A stretch of 64,000 bases of DNA, from contig CAKUGF010000004.1 in the NCBI GenBank assembly GCA_934654585.1, forward strand, positions 54,860-118,859, given 5' to 3'. The stretch's first letter is position 1. Each line of letters begins with the position of its first letter. Below the pieces are notes generated by a model, which was not told the DNA's origin, made no database searches, and saw only the letters and a program-made list of their open reading frames with translations. Below are positions 17,701 through 25,637 of this stretch, piece by piece. This DNA comes from an uncultured Collinsella sp. GTDB lineage: Bacteria > Actinomycetota > Coriobacteriia > Coriobacteriales > Coriobacteriaceae. The position numbers were made by a program, and so were the translations under genes.

Positions 17701-17715
17701 TGCACACGGTGTGCA
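17701..17715. promoter_or_regulatory. Perfect palindrome upstream of the second TetR regulator
   Basis: TGCACACGGTGTGCA is a perfect 7-1-7 palindrome 51 bases before the TTG start. A related, imperfect half (GCACTGTGCA) follows at about 17735. It is a good candidate autoregulatory operator. Confidence 0.5.
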
Positions 17716-17766
17716 ATAATACTCGCACTGTGCAATAGCGCACGGACTGAGTAACAAGGAGGACGC

Positions 17767-18477
17767 TTGTCCCAGCTCGAGAAATGCGATCGCCGGTCCC
17801 TTCGCTCGCAGCGTGCCCTTCGCCAGGCGCTTGCCAGCGAACTTGCCGAAAGCGGCGATCTTTCGCGCATTAATGTCGCGTCGCTCACCGAGCGCGCCGG
17901 CCTTACGCGCCGCACGTTCTATTCGCACTACCGCGATATCCCCGACTTTATCAGCCAGATCGAGGACGGCCTGCTTGCCGAGATTCGCGAGCGGGTGGAG
18001 CTTATCACCGCAGCTCAATTACCCGATCTTTACCGCAATATCGACGAGCTCGAGCCGGCACCCGGTTCGGTTGAGCTGCTTCGCTATCTTGCGGCTAATC
18101 GCGACCTTATCGGGGCCCTGCTGGGCCCGGGCGGCGACCCCGCCTTTATTAAAAAGATCATCGATACCGCACGCGAGGCCGTGGTGCCGCGTGCGCAGAC
18201 GGGCATTTTGGGCCTGGCGCTGGGCACGTTCTTTGACTACTACGTCACCTACGTCGTGAGCGCCGAGGTCGGCATGATTCAGCGCTGGTTTGAGCGTGGG
18301 CTCACCGAATCGCCCGAGGCCATGGCGCGCATTATGACGGTGCTCGCTTTTGTTCGTCCTGGTGACCTGTATGGCCAACCCATCGATATCAACGTGCCGG
18401 AATACGGCATGAAGCTATTGAACTTGCAGCTCGAGGACGCGGCCGACACCGCCGCAACCGTCGAGTCCAACAACTAA
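17767..18477 (+). CDS. TetR-family regulator, operon partner of the dehydratase activase
   Basis: This 236-residue protein has an N-terminal HTH (RINVASLTERAGLTRRTFYS, followed by HYRDIPDFI) and a C-terminal helical domain of the TetR type. The start appears to be TTG at 17767, with AAGGAGG 5 bases upstream. No ATG is suitably placed. The gene ends 11 bases before the very large activase gene and is probably co-transcribed with it, so it may sense a related acyl-CoA or acid. It is also likely to control itself through the palindrome at 17701. Confidence 0.85.
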   Translation: MSQLEKCDRRSLRSQRALRQALASELAESGDLSRINVASLTERAGLTRRTFYSHYRDIPDFISQIEDGLLAEIRERVELITAAQLPDLYRNIDELEPAPGSVELLRYLAANRDLIGALLGPGGDPAFIKKIIDTAREAVVPRAQTGILGLALGTFFDYYVTYVVSAEVGMIQRWFERGLTESPEAMARIMTVLAFVRPGDLYGQPIDINVPEYGMKLLNLQLEDAADTAATVESNN

Positions 18478-18488
18478 GAGGAGAGACA

Positions 18489-21400
18489 ATGAGCAAACTC
18501 GTCGAGGGCATCAAGGATCGTATGGTCGCTGCCGCACGCGAGGCCGCGCCCGCCGTGGTGGACGCCGCGCAGAAGGCCGCGACCGCGGCTGCCGAGAAAG
18601 TTGCCGAGGCAGTTGCCGATGTCAAGAACGCGGCAGGGGAGACGCTCACTGCCGACGCAGCCACGCCCAACGTTGCCGAGTCCGTAACCGCCGCCGCCCA
18701 GGCCCCCGAAGGCGCGATCTTCAACCCCGAGGCCGCCCGTGGCAACCTGCACCTGGGCATCGACGTGGGCTCCACCACCGTCAAGCTTGCCGTGCTCAAC
18801 GACGACAACCAGATCGTCTACGCCAAGTACCAGCGCCACCACACCGACGTCCGTGCCTGCGCCCGCGACCTGTTCGAGGGCGCTGCGACCGTGCTGCCGA
18901 CGGCCCAGATGACCTGCGCCATTACCGGCTCGGGCGGTCTGCTGCTCTCCCAATGGCTCGACCTGGAGTTTGTCCAGGAGGTCATCGCCAGCAAGCGTGC
19001 CGTCGAGACCCTCATCCCGGCCACCGATGTCGCCATCGAGTTGGGCGGCGAGGACGCCAAGATCATCTACTTTGACAACGGCATCGAGCAGCGCATGAAC
19101 GGCACCTGCGCCGGCGGCACGGGCGCGTTCATCGACCAGATGGCAACCCTGCTGCACACCGACGCGAGCGGCCTCAATGAGCTCGCGGCCAACGCCACCA
19201 CCATCTATCCCATCGCCAGCCGCTGCGGCGTTTTTGCCAAGACCGACGTCCAGCCGCTGCTCAACGAGGGCGCCCGCCCCGAGGACGTGGCCGCTTCCAT
19301 CTTCCAGGCCGTCGTGACCCAGACCATCTCGGGCCTGGCGTGCGGCCGTCCCATTCGCGGCAACGTCGCCTTCCTGGGCGGCCCGCTGCAGTACCTCTCC
19401 GAGCTGCGCCACCGCTTCTACCTCACGCTCAACCTGGACGAGGAGCACCGCATTGTGCCCCAAAACGCCCACCTGTTTGTGGCGAGCGGCGCTGCCATGG
19501 TGCACGAGTCCAACAAGCTCAGCACGTTCCCGCAGCTTATCGAGGCCATCGACAGCCTGGGTGACACACAGGGTGCCGAGGTCGAGCGCCTGGATCCACT
19601 CTTTGCCACCGATGAGGACTTTGCTGAGTTCAAGAACCGCCACGACACCGAGGTTGTCCCCAAGGGCAAGCTCGCCGGCTACACCGGCCGCGTGTTCATC
19701 GGCATCGATGCCGGTTCCACCACCATGAAGGCCGCGCTCGTGGGCGAGGACGGCCAGCTGTTGCACACCTGGTACGGCAACAACAACGGCGACATCCTGG
19801 GCACGGCCAAGGTCATCATGGCCGATTTCTACAACCACATCCCCGCCGGCTGCACCATCGGCCACGTGACTACCACGGGCTACGGCGAGGCGCTGCTCAT
19901 CGAGGCCCTCAAGGCTGACTCCGGCGAGATCGAGACCGTCGCGCACCTGCGCGGCGCCAAGGCGTTCCTGCCCGGCGTCGAGTTTATTCTGGACATCGGC
20001 GGCCAGGACATGAAGTGCCTGCGCGTCAAGGACGGCGTCATCGAGCACATCATGCTCAACGAGGCCTGCTCGTCGGGTTGCGGTAGCTTTATCGAGAGCT
20101 TCGCCGTGTCTATGAACATGGACGTGCGCGCGTTTGCCGACGCCGCCATCCATGCCAAGGCTCCTGTCGACCTGGGCAGCCGCTGCACGGTCTTTATGAA
20201 CTCGCGCGTCAAGCAGGCGCAAAAGGAAGGCGCCACGGTGGGCGACATCGCGGCCGGTCTGTCTTATTCCGTCATTAAGAATGCCCTGTTCAAGGTTATT
20301 AAGCTGCGCGATCCCAAGGAGATCGGCAGCCAGGTGATCGTCCAGGGCGGCACCTTTATGTCCGACGCCACGTTGCGCGCGTTTGAGCAGCTCACCGGCG
20401 TTCATGCCGTGCGCCCCGACATCGCCGGCTGTATGGGCGCTTACGGTGCGGCCCTGCTCGCCCGCGATCGCGCCGGCGCCGACGGCACTTCGACCATTCT
20501 TTCTGCCGAGGACATCGCACACCTCACCGTGACGCAAAAACACGTCCGCTGCGGCCGTTGCTCCAACAACTGCCAGCTCACCGTCAACGATTTTGGCGGC
20601 GGCAGACGCTTTATTACCGGCAATCGCTGCGAGAAGGGTGCCGGCCACAAAAAGCAAAAGACCGAGGCTCCCAACCTCTTCAAAATGAAAAACGAGCTGC
20701 TGTTTAACCGCGAGGTGCTGAGCCCCGACGAGGCCCCGCGCGGCACCGTGGGTATCCCGCGCGCACTCAACATGTATGAGAACTACCCCTTCTGGCACGC
20801 GTTCTTTACGCGCCTGGGCTTTAGCGTGCAGCTGTCCGACCAGTCGAGTAAGAAGACCTACCAGGCGGGCATCGAGTCCATGCCGTCCGAGAGCGTGTGC
20901 TATCCGGCCAAGATGAGCCACGGCCACGTGATGAACCTCATCGACCGTGACGTCGACTTCATCTGGATGCCGTGCGTGCGCTGGGAGCGCAAAGAGGACC
21001 CGACGGCTGGCAACTGCTATAACTGCCCCATCGTTATGAGCTACCCCACGGCGCTGGCGCTCAACATCGACGAGATTCGCGAGCAGAACATCGAGTTCCT
21101 GTATCCGTTTGTGCCGTATCACGACAAGACCGAGCTCAAGCGCCGCCTGTACCAGGTGCTCGCCGTCGACCGCGTGGCCGATGCCGAGGCTGGTCGCGGT
21201 CGCGTGCGCGGACCCAAGATCACGCGCTCCGAGGTCGACGCCGCCGTCAACGCCGCCTTCGAGGCCGATGCTCGTTTCCACGAGGATATCCAGACCATGG
21301 GCGAGGAGGCTCTTAAGTGGGTCGAGGACCACGGTGGCCACGGCATTGTGCTCGCCGGCCGCCCCTACCATAACGACCCCGAGATCAACCATGCCCTGCC

Positions 21401-23276
21401 CGAGCTTATCTCGAGCTTTGGCTTTGCGGTCTTTACCGAGGATTCGCTCGCGCATCTCGTGAAGCCCGAGCGCCCCATCCGCGTCGTCGACCAGTGGATG
21501 TACCACAGCCGCCTGTACGCCGTCGCCCGTTTTGTGACGATGCGCAACGACCTGGACCTGATTCAGCTCAACTCCTTCGGCTGCGGCCTGGACGCCCTGA
21601 CCACCGACCAGGTACAGGAGATTCTGGAGGCCAGCGGCAAGATCTATACCGTGCTTAAGATCGACGAGGTGTCCAACCTGGGCGCCGCGCGCATCCGCAT
21701 CCGCTCGCTCATGGCGGCGCTCAAGGACCAGGAGGCCGAGCGTCTCGTCGAGGCCACGGCCGCGGGCGAGGCCTACGAGCAGGGCGATGCCGCGCCGGTG
21801 GCGCCCTCCACGGATGCCCCCGCGTTCGCGAGCCGCAAGTACACGTTTGAGGCTCAGCGCGAGAGTGCTTCGGCCGCGTGGCCCAAGGTGCCCTTTACCG
21901 AGCAGATGCGCGAGGAGGGCTACACCATCCTGTGCCCGCAGATGGCGCCGATCCACTTTGACCTGGTTAAAGAGGTGTTCCGCGGTGCCGGCTACAACTT
22001 GGAGCTGCTGCCCTCGACCGATCACGATGCCGTCGAGGCCGGTCTGCGCTATGTGAACAATGACATCTGCTACCCGTCGATTCTGGTGACGGGCCAGATC
22101 ATGGAGGCCATCGAGAGCGGTCGGTACGACCTGTCCAAGACGGCCGTGGTTATCAGCCAGACCGGCGGCGGCTGCCGTGCCACCAACTACATCGCACTCA
22201 TCCGCAAGGCCCTGCGCGAGAGCGGCCACCCCGAGATCCCGGTGATCTCGCTTTCGGCCGTGGCTCTTGGCGAGGACAACCCTGGCTTTAAGATTACGCC
22301 GGCACTGCTCAAGCAGGCCGTGTATGCTGTGCTCTTTGGCGACGTGATGATGCAGATGCTCTATCGCTGCCGCCCGTACGAGGCCACGCCCGGTGCCGCC
22401 AACGCGCTCTACGAGGAGTACATGGCGCGCGCCCGCAAGTTGGCGCCCAAGTTCAACCGCCACAACTACACCAAGCTGTGCCGCGAGGCCATCCGCGCGT
22501 TCGACACCATGCCGCTCGTGGGCGAGGGTACCAAGCCGCGCGTGGGCGTGGTCGGCGAGATCTTGGTCAAGTTCCATCCCACGGCCAACAACCACGTGGT
22601 CGATGTCATTGAGCGCGAGGGCTGCGAGGCCGTGGTGCCGGGCCTGCTCGACTTCTTCCTGTACTCCATGAGCAACGCCGAGCTGCAGAAGGACGAGTTG
22701 GGAAGCTCTGCTACCACGCGTGCTGGTATGCAGGCGCTCATCAAGCTCGTGGACTGGATGCGCACGCCGGTGGAGGAAATGCTCGAAAAGTCCCGCCGCT
22801 TTGAGGCGCCCGAGCGCATCGGTACCATGGCCGACAAGGCCCGCACGGTGCTTTCGGTGTGTAACAACATGGGCGAGGGCTGGTTACTTACGGCCGAGAT
22901 GCTCGACCTGATCGACCATGGCGCGCCCAACATTATCTGCACGCAGCCTTTTGCGTGTCTGCCCAACCACGTGGTAGGCAAGGCCGTCATCAAGGAGCTG
23001 CGCCGTCAGCACCCCGAGAGCAACATCGTCGCGGTGGACTACGATCCCGGTGCGTCCGAGGTTAACCAGCTCAACCGCATTAAGCTCATGATCAGCGTGG
23101 CGAAGGAAAACATGCGCGCCGGCAAGGGCTTTAAGCTCGAGAAGGTGGCGCCGCTCGCAATGGACGAGGTCACCGGCCAGATGCGCGCCCACGATGGCTG
23201 CGTGAGCTGCGACTCGGTGAGCGAGGAGGCCGTGGCATCGGTCGCCAAGCGCCTAGGGCGCGGCATTAAGAAGTAG
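18489..23276 (+). CDS. Giant 2-hydroxyacyl-CoA dehydratase activase fusion (BadF/BcrA ATPases + DUF2229 + HgdB-like)
   Basis: This 1595-residue protein combines two ASKHA-type ATPase domains with reductase-like modules. Activases of this type use ATP to push an electron from an Fe-S cluster into a dehydratase. Domain 1 starts at about residue 87 (LGIDVGSTTVKLAV) with NGTCAGGTGAFIDQM. Domain 2 starts at about 402 (FIGIDAGSTTMKAAL) with DIGGQDMKCL and NEACSSGCGSFIES, where the cysteines would ligate a shared cluster. A cysteine cluster CGRCSNNC lies near 686, followed by a DUF2229-type region with SESVCYPAKMSHGH at about 803. The C-terminal 450 residues resemble the HgdB type (ILCPQMAPIHFDL; NNDICYPSILVTGQ). 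The first 85 residues are an alanine-rich amphipathic extension that I do not recognise. The physiological substrate is unknown. It follows a TetR gene by 11 bases, with AGAGGAGAG as ribosome site. Confidence 0.88.
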   Translation: MSKLVEGIKDRMVAAAREAAPAVVDAAQKAATAAAEKVAEAVADVKNAAGETLTADAATPNVAESVTAAAQAPEGAIFNPEAARGNLHLGIDVGSTTVKLAVLNDDNQIVYAKYQRHHTDVRACARDLFEGAATVLPTAQMTCAITGSGGLLLSQWLDLEFVQEVIASKRAVETLIPATDVAIELGGEDAKIIYFDNGIEQRMNGTCAGGTGAFIDQMATLLHTDASGLNELAANATTIYPIASRCGVFAKTDVQPLLNEGARPEDVAASIFQAVVTQTISGLACGRPIRGNVAFLGGPLQYLSELRHRFYLTLNLDEEHRIVPQNAHLFVASGAAMVHESNKLSTFPQLIEAIDSLGDTQGAEVERLDPLFATDEDFAEFKNRHDTEVVPKGKLAGYTGRVFIGIDAGSTTMKAALVGEDGQLLHTWYGNNNGDILGTAKVIMADFYNHIPAGCTIGHVTTTGYGEALLIEALKADSGEIETVAHLRGAKAFLPGVEFILDIGGQDMKCLRVKDGVIEHIMLNEACSSGCGSFIESFAVSMNMDVRAFADAAIHAKAPVDLGSRCTVFMNSRVKQAQKEGATVGDIAAGLSYSVIKNALFKVIKLRDPKEIGSQVIVQGGTFMSDATLRAFEQLTGVHAVRPDIAGCMGAYGAALLARDRAGADGTSTILSAEDIAHLTVTQKHVRCGRCSNNCQLTVNDFGGGRRFITGNRCEKGAGHKKQKTEAPNLFKMKNELLFNREVLSPDEAPRGTVGIPRALNMYENYPFWHAFFTRLGFSVQLSDQSSKKTYQAGIESMPSESVCYPAKMSHGHVMNLIDRDVDFIWMPCVRWERKEDPTAGNCYNCPIVMSYPTALALNIDEIREQNIEFLYPFVPYHDKTELKRRLYQVLAVDRVADAEAGRGRVRGPKITRSEVDAAVNAAFEADARFHEDIQTMGEEALKWVEDHGGHGIVLAGRPYHNDPEINHALPELISSFGFAVFTEDSLAHLVKPERPIRVVDQWMYHSRLYAVARFVTMRNDLDLIQLNSFGCGLDALTTDQVQEILEASGKIYTVLKIDEVSNLGAARIRIRSLMAALKDQEAERLVEATAAGEAYEQGDAAPVAPSTDAPAFASRKYTFEAQRESASAAWPKVPFTEQMREEGYTILCPQMAPIHFDLVKEVFRGAGYNLELLPSTDHDAVEAGLRYVNNDICYPSILVTGQIMEAIESGRYDLSKTAVVISQTGGGCRATNYIALIRKALRESGHPEIPVISLSAVALGEDNPGFKITPALLKQAVYAVLFGDVMMQMLYRCRPYEATPGAANALYEEYMARARKLAPKFNRHNYTKLCREAIRAFDTMPLVGEGTKPRVGVVGEILVKFHPTANNHVVDVIEREGCEAVVPGLLDFFLYSMSNAELQKDELGSSATTRAGMQALIKLVDWMRTPVEEMLEKSRRFEAPERIGTMADKARTVLSVCNNMGEGWLLTAEMLDLIDHGAPNIICTQPFACLPNHVVGKAVIKELRRQHPESNIVAVDYDPGASEVNQLNRIKLMISVAKENMRAGKGFKLEKVAPLAMDEVTGQMRAHDGCVSCDSVSEEAVASVAKRLGRGIKK

Positions 23277-23304
23277 TCGGTCTGCTTTGAGTCGGATATA
23301 AGAC

Positions 23305-23344
23305 AAACGGGTGGTAGCCGTGCCGGCTACCACCCGTTTTTGTT
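23305..23344 (+). terminator. Intrinsic terminator after the activase fusion
   Basis: AAACGGGTGGTAGCCG pairs with CGGCTACCACCCGTTT around a 3-base loop, followed by a T-run. Confidence 0.9.
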
Positions 23345-23393
23345 GGACATATGTTGCGTAAATGGTCTTGCGGTTGTCCTCTGCGAGCCTTGA

Positions 23394-23523
23394 TTTCGGA
23401 AGTGCGGGGAAAAACTCGAAAACCCCGAGCACACCGCTCTTTTGGACTCTTGTGACCTGCGGTTTTGTTGTCAAAAAAGCCGGTCTGGTCGGGGAGGCTC
23501 GATTTTTCCCCGCACTTCCGAAA
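23394..23523. repeat. 130-base inverted repeat with TTTCGGAAGTGCGGGG arms
   Basis: The left arm TTTCGGAAGTGCGGGGAAAA is repeated as its exact complement at 23504-23523, around a loop of about 90 bases. It sits within the 416-base gap between the activase and the hydroxyacyl-CoA dehydrogenase genes. Besides this element and the terminator at 23305, I see nothing else there but a short promoter region. Confidence 0.75.
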
Positions 23524-23692
23524 ACGATGCCCCAACGACATCAAAAGCCGGCTCCGAAACCCTGAGATAATGAACAGGTGTAGCCGTTCGCCGCGTAAAA
23601 GCGTCCGTTTATAGAACCCACCTCTGACTCGTAGCCTCCATACGGTTGAATAAATGCACATCTATGGAATTACGTAAGAGAGGACTGTTCCT

Positions 23693-24652
23693 ATGAGCTA
23701 CAAGACTGTTTGCGTTGCCGGCGGCGGCGTGCTGGGAAGCCAGATTGCCTTCCAGGCTGCCTTCTGCGGCTTTGACGTAACGATTTGGCTGCGCAGCGAG
23801 GGTAGCATCGGCCGCACCCAGCCCAAGATCGACCATGTGCGCGAGGAGTACATCGCAGCCATCGAGGGCATGGCGGACGGCACGGGCGAGTGGTGCGCCG
23901 GCATCGCCGATAGCGACAAACCCTTCGACAAGGATGCGGCGCTCGCCGCCGTCGAGCGCGCCTACTCCACGCTTAAACTGGAGCTCGACCTCGCCAAGGC
24001 CGTTGCTGACGCCGACCTGGTCATCGAGTCTATGGCCGAGGACACCCAGGCAAAGATCGACTTCTACAAGAAGCTCGCCCCGGTCCTGCCGCAAAAGACC
24101 GTCGTCGTGACCAACTCCTCCACGCTGCTGCCGAGCACCTTTGCCAAGTACACCGGCCGCCCCGAGAAGTACCTGTCGCTGCACTTTGCCAACTCCATCT
24201 GGAAGAACAACATGACCGAGGTCATGGCCCAGGACCAAACCGACAAGCGCTACTTCGATGAGCTCGTCAACTTTGCCAACGACATCCGCATGCTGGCACT
24301 GCCCGTCAACAAGGAAAAGAACGGCTACCTGCTTAACTCCATGCTGGTGCCGTGGCTGCTCTCGGGCCTTGACCTGTATGTCTCGGGCGTGAGCGACCCC
24401 AAGAGCATCGACCTCGCATGGACGCGCGGCACCGGTGCCCCCAAGGGCCCGTTCCGGGTGTTCGATACCGTGGGCATCCAGACGGCCTACAACATCGTCA
24501 TGCAGTATCAAAAGGTCCCGGGCCTGGTGAGTCCGCTGCTCAAAAAGATGATGATGCCCTATAACTTTAAGGCCATGGCATCCGTCCTCAAGAAGATGCT
24601 CGACGAAGACAAGCTAGGCGAAAGCTCAGGCGAGGGCTTCTTCAAGTACTAA
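23693..24652 (+). CDS. 3-hydroxyacyl-CoA dehydrogenase, NAD-binding type
   Basis: This 319-residue cytoplasmic enzyme would oxidise or reduce 3-hydroxyacyl-CoA with NAD(H). The Rossmann motif VCVAGGGVLGSQIAFQAAF is at the N-terminus. ADLVIESMAEDTQAKIDFYK and TNSSTLLPSTFA follow at the expected spacing, with LSLHFANSIWKNNMTEVM as the variant catalytic region (family usually HFFNP). The C-terminal helical domain is present. It lies downstream of the dehydratase-activase gene but beyond a terminator, so a joint pathway is only a possibility. The start has AGAGAGGA upstream. Confidence 0.87.
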   Translation: MSYKTVCVAGGGVLGSQIAFQAAFCGFDVTIWLRSEGSIGRTQPKIDHVREEYIAAIEGMADGTGEWCAGIADSDKPFDKDAALAAVERAYSTLKLELDLAKAVADADLVIESMAEDTQAKIDFYKKLAPVLPQKTVVVTNSSTLLPSTFAKYTGRPEKYLSLHFANSIWKNNMTEVMAQDQTDKRYFDELVNFANDIRMLALPVNKEKNGYLLNSMLVPWLLSGLDLYVSGVSDPKSIDLAWTRGTGAPKGPFRVFDTVGIQTAYNIVMQYQKVPGLVSPLLKKMMMPYNFKAMASVLKKMLDEDKLGESSGEGFFKY

Positions 24653-24691
24653 AAAATGATCCCTCGGGGACGGAGGAAAACAGATCATTTT
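24653..24691. repeat. Hairpin with GGGGACGG core between dehydrogenase and acetyltransferase genes
   Basis: AAAATGATC and GATCATTTT arms flank a loop holding GGGGACGGAGG. It directly follows the stop codon and may end transcription. The core resembles the hairpins at 7395, 37357, 39765 and 42386. Confidence 0.6.
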
Positions 24692-24739
24692 CGGCCGCCA
24701 ACAGTGGGAAGATGGACCCAGAAATAGAAAGGAGCGGCA

Positions 24740-25552
24740 ATGGACCGACAAATCGTACTCAAGCAGGATATCCTCGATGCGCTTTCTGCCGTTGGCATGC
24801 GCTCGGGGCAGACGGTCATGGTCCATTGCTCGCTCAGCTCCCTCGGATATGTATGCGGCGGCGCGCAACCGGTTATCGAGGCGCTGCTCCAGACGGTGGG
24901 CGAGACCGGCACTATCATGATGCCGACGCAGTCGTGGAAAAACCTGGATCCGGCAAGCGGCGTCCATTGGCAAGAACCGCAAGAGTGGTGGCAGCTGATT
25001 CGCGATAACTGGCCAGCTTATGACAAACGCATCACGCCCACCAATACGATGGGGGCCGTTGCCGAGATGTTCCGGACGTGGCCGGGTACGCTCCGTAGCG
25101 ACCACCCGGCGCGTTCGGTGGCGGCAAACGGCCCACGTGCTCAGTTCCTGACGGAGAATCACGACCTGAGCAACATCTTTGGCGACGGGTCGCCCATCGC
25201 GCGCCTGTACGACCTGGACGGCTATGTGCTGCTCGTGGGCGTGGGCTACGACAAGAACACATCCCTTCATTTAGCCGATGCCCGTGCACAATACCCGGGA
25301 AAGCACGACTGCGTGGAGCACAGCGCGATCATGGAAAACGGCCAGCGCGTGTGGAAGGAGTACCGCACGCTCTTTGTCGATGGCGGGGACTTCGAAGAGA
25401 TCGGCGCTGCTTTTGAGCGTGAATGCACGGTTCACGCGGCGCCTCTCGGTAACGGGATAATCCGCTTTATGCGCCAACGCGAGCTCGTCGACTTTGCTGT
25501 GGACTGGATCGAGCGCCATCGCGGCCACGGCCCCGCGCTGTCGCAAGCCTAA
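24740..25552 (+). CDS. AAC(3)-family N-acetyltransferase
   Basis: This 270-residue acetyl-CoA-dependent enzyme belongs to the aminoglycoside 3-N-acetyltransferase fold family. It shows MVHCSLSSLGYVCGGAQPVI at the N-terminus, TIMMPTQSW, RSDHPARSVAANG (catalytic His region) and the substrate-side motif NTSLHLAD. Chromosomal members of this family (YokD type) often do not confer resistance, so drug modification should not be assumed. GAAAGGAG precedes the ATG. The next gene downstream is an unrelated sulfotransferase. Confidence 0.85.
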   Translation: MDRQIVLKQDILDALSAVGMRSGQTVMVHCSLSSLGYVCGGAQPVIEALLQTVGETGTIMMPTQSWKNLDPASGVHWQEPQEWWQLIRDNWPAYDKRITPTNTMGAVAEMFRTWPGTLRSDHPARSVAANGPRAQFLTENHDLSNIFGDGSPIARLYDLDGYVLLVGVGYDKNTSLHLADARAQYPGKHDCVEHSAIMENGQRVWKEYRTLFVDGGDFEEIGAAFERECTVHAAPLGNGIIRFMRQRELVDFAVDWIERHRGHGPALSQA

Positions 25553-25637
25553 GCTTGCATTAAGGGGCGTTTGCTAAGCTGCGAGCCATATTGGACACAA
25601 AGCGGCAAACGCCCAGCACATGAAGGAAACGACAGCA

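Noticed and set aside
18474..22595. A 1373-codon open frame on the minus strand, antisense to the activase fusion
   Set aside because: Its translation is low-complexity (His/Leu/Val/Gly/Ala-rich) with no domain, and it mirrors the GC-biased third positions of the plus-strand gene, which has clear motifs and a ribosome site.
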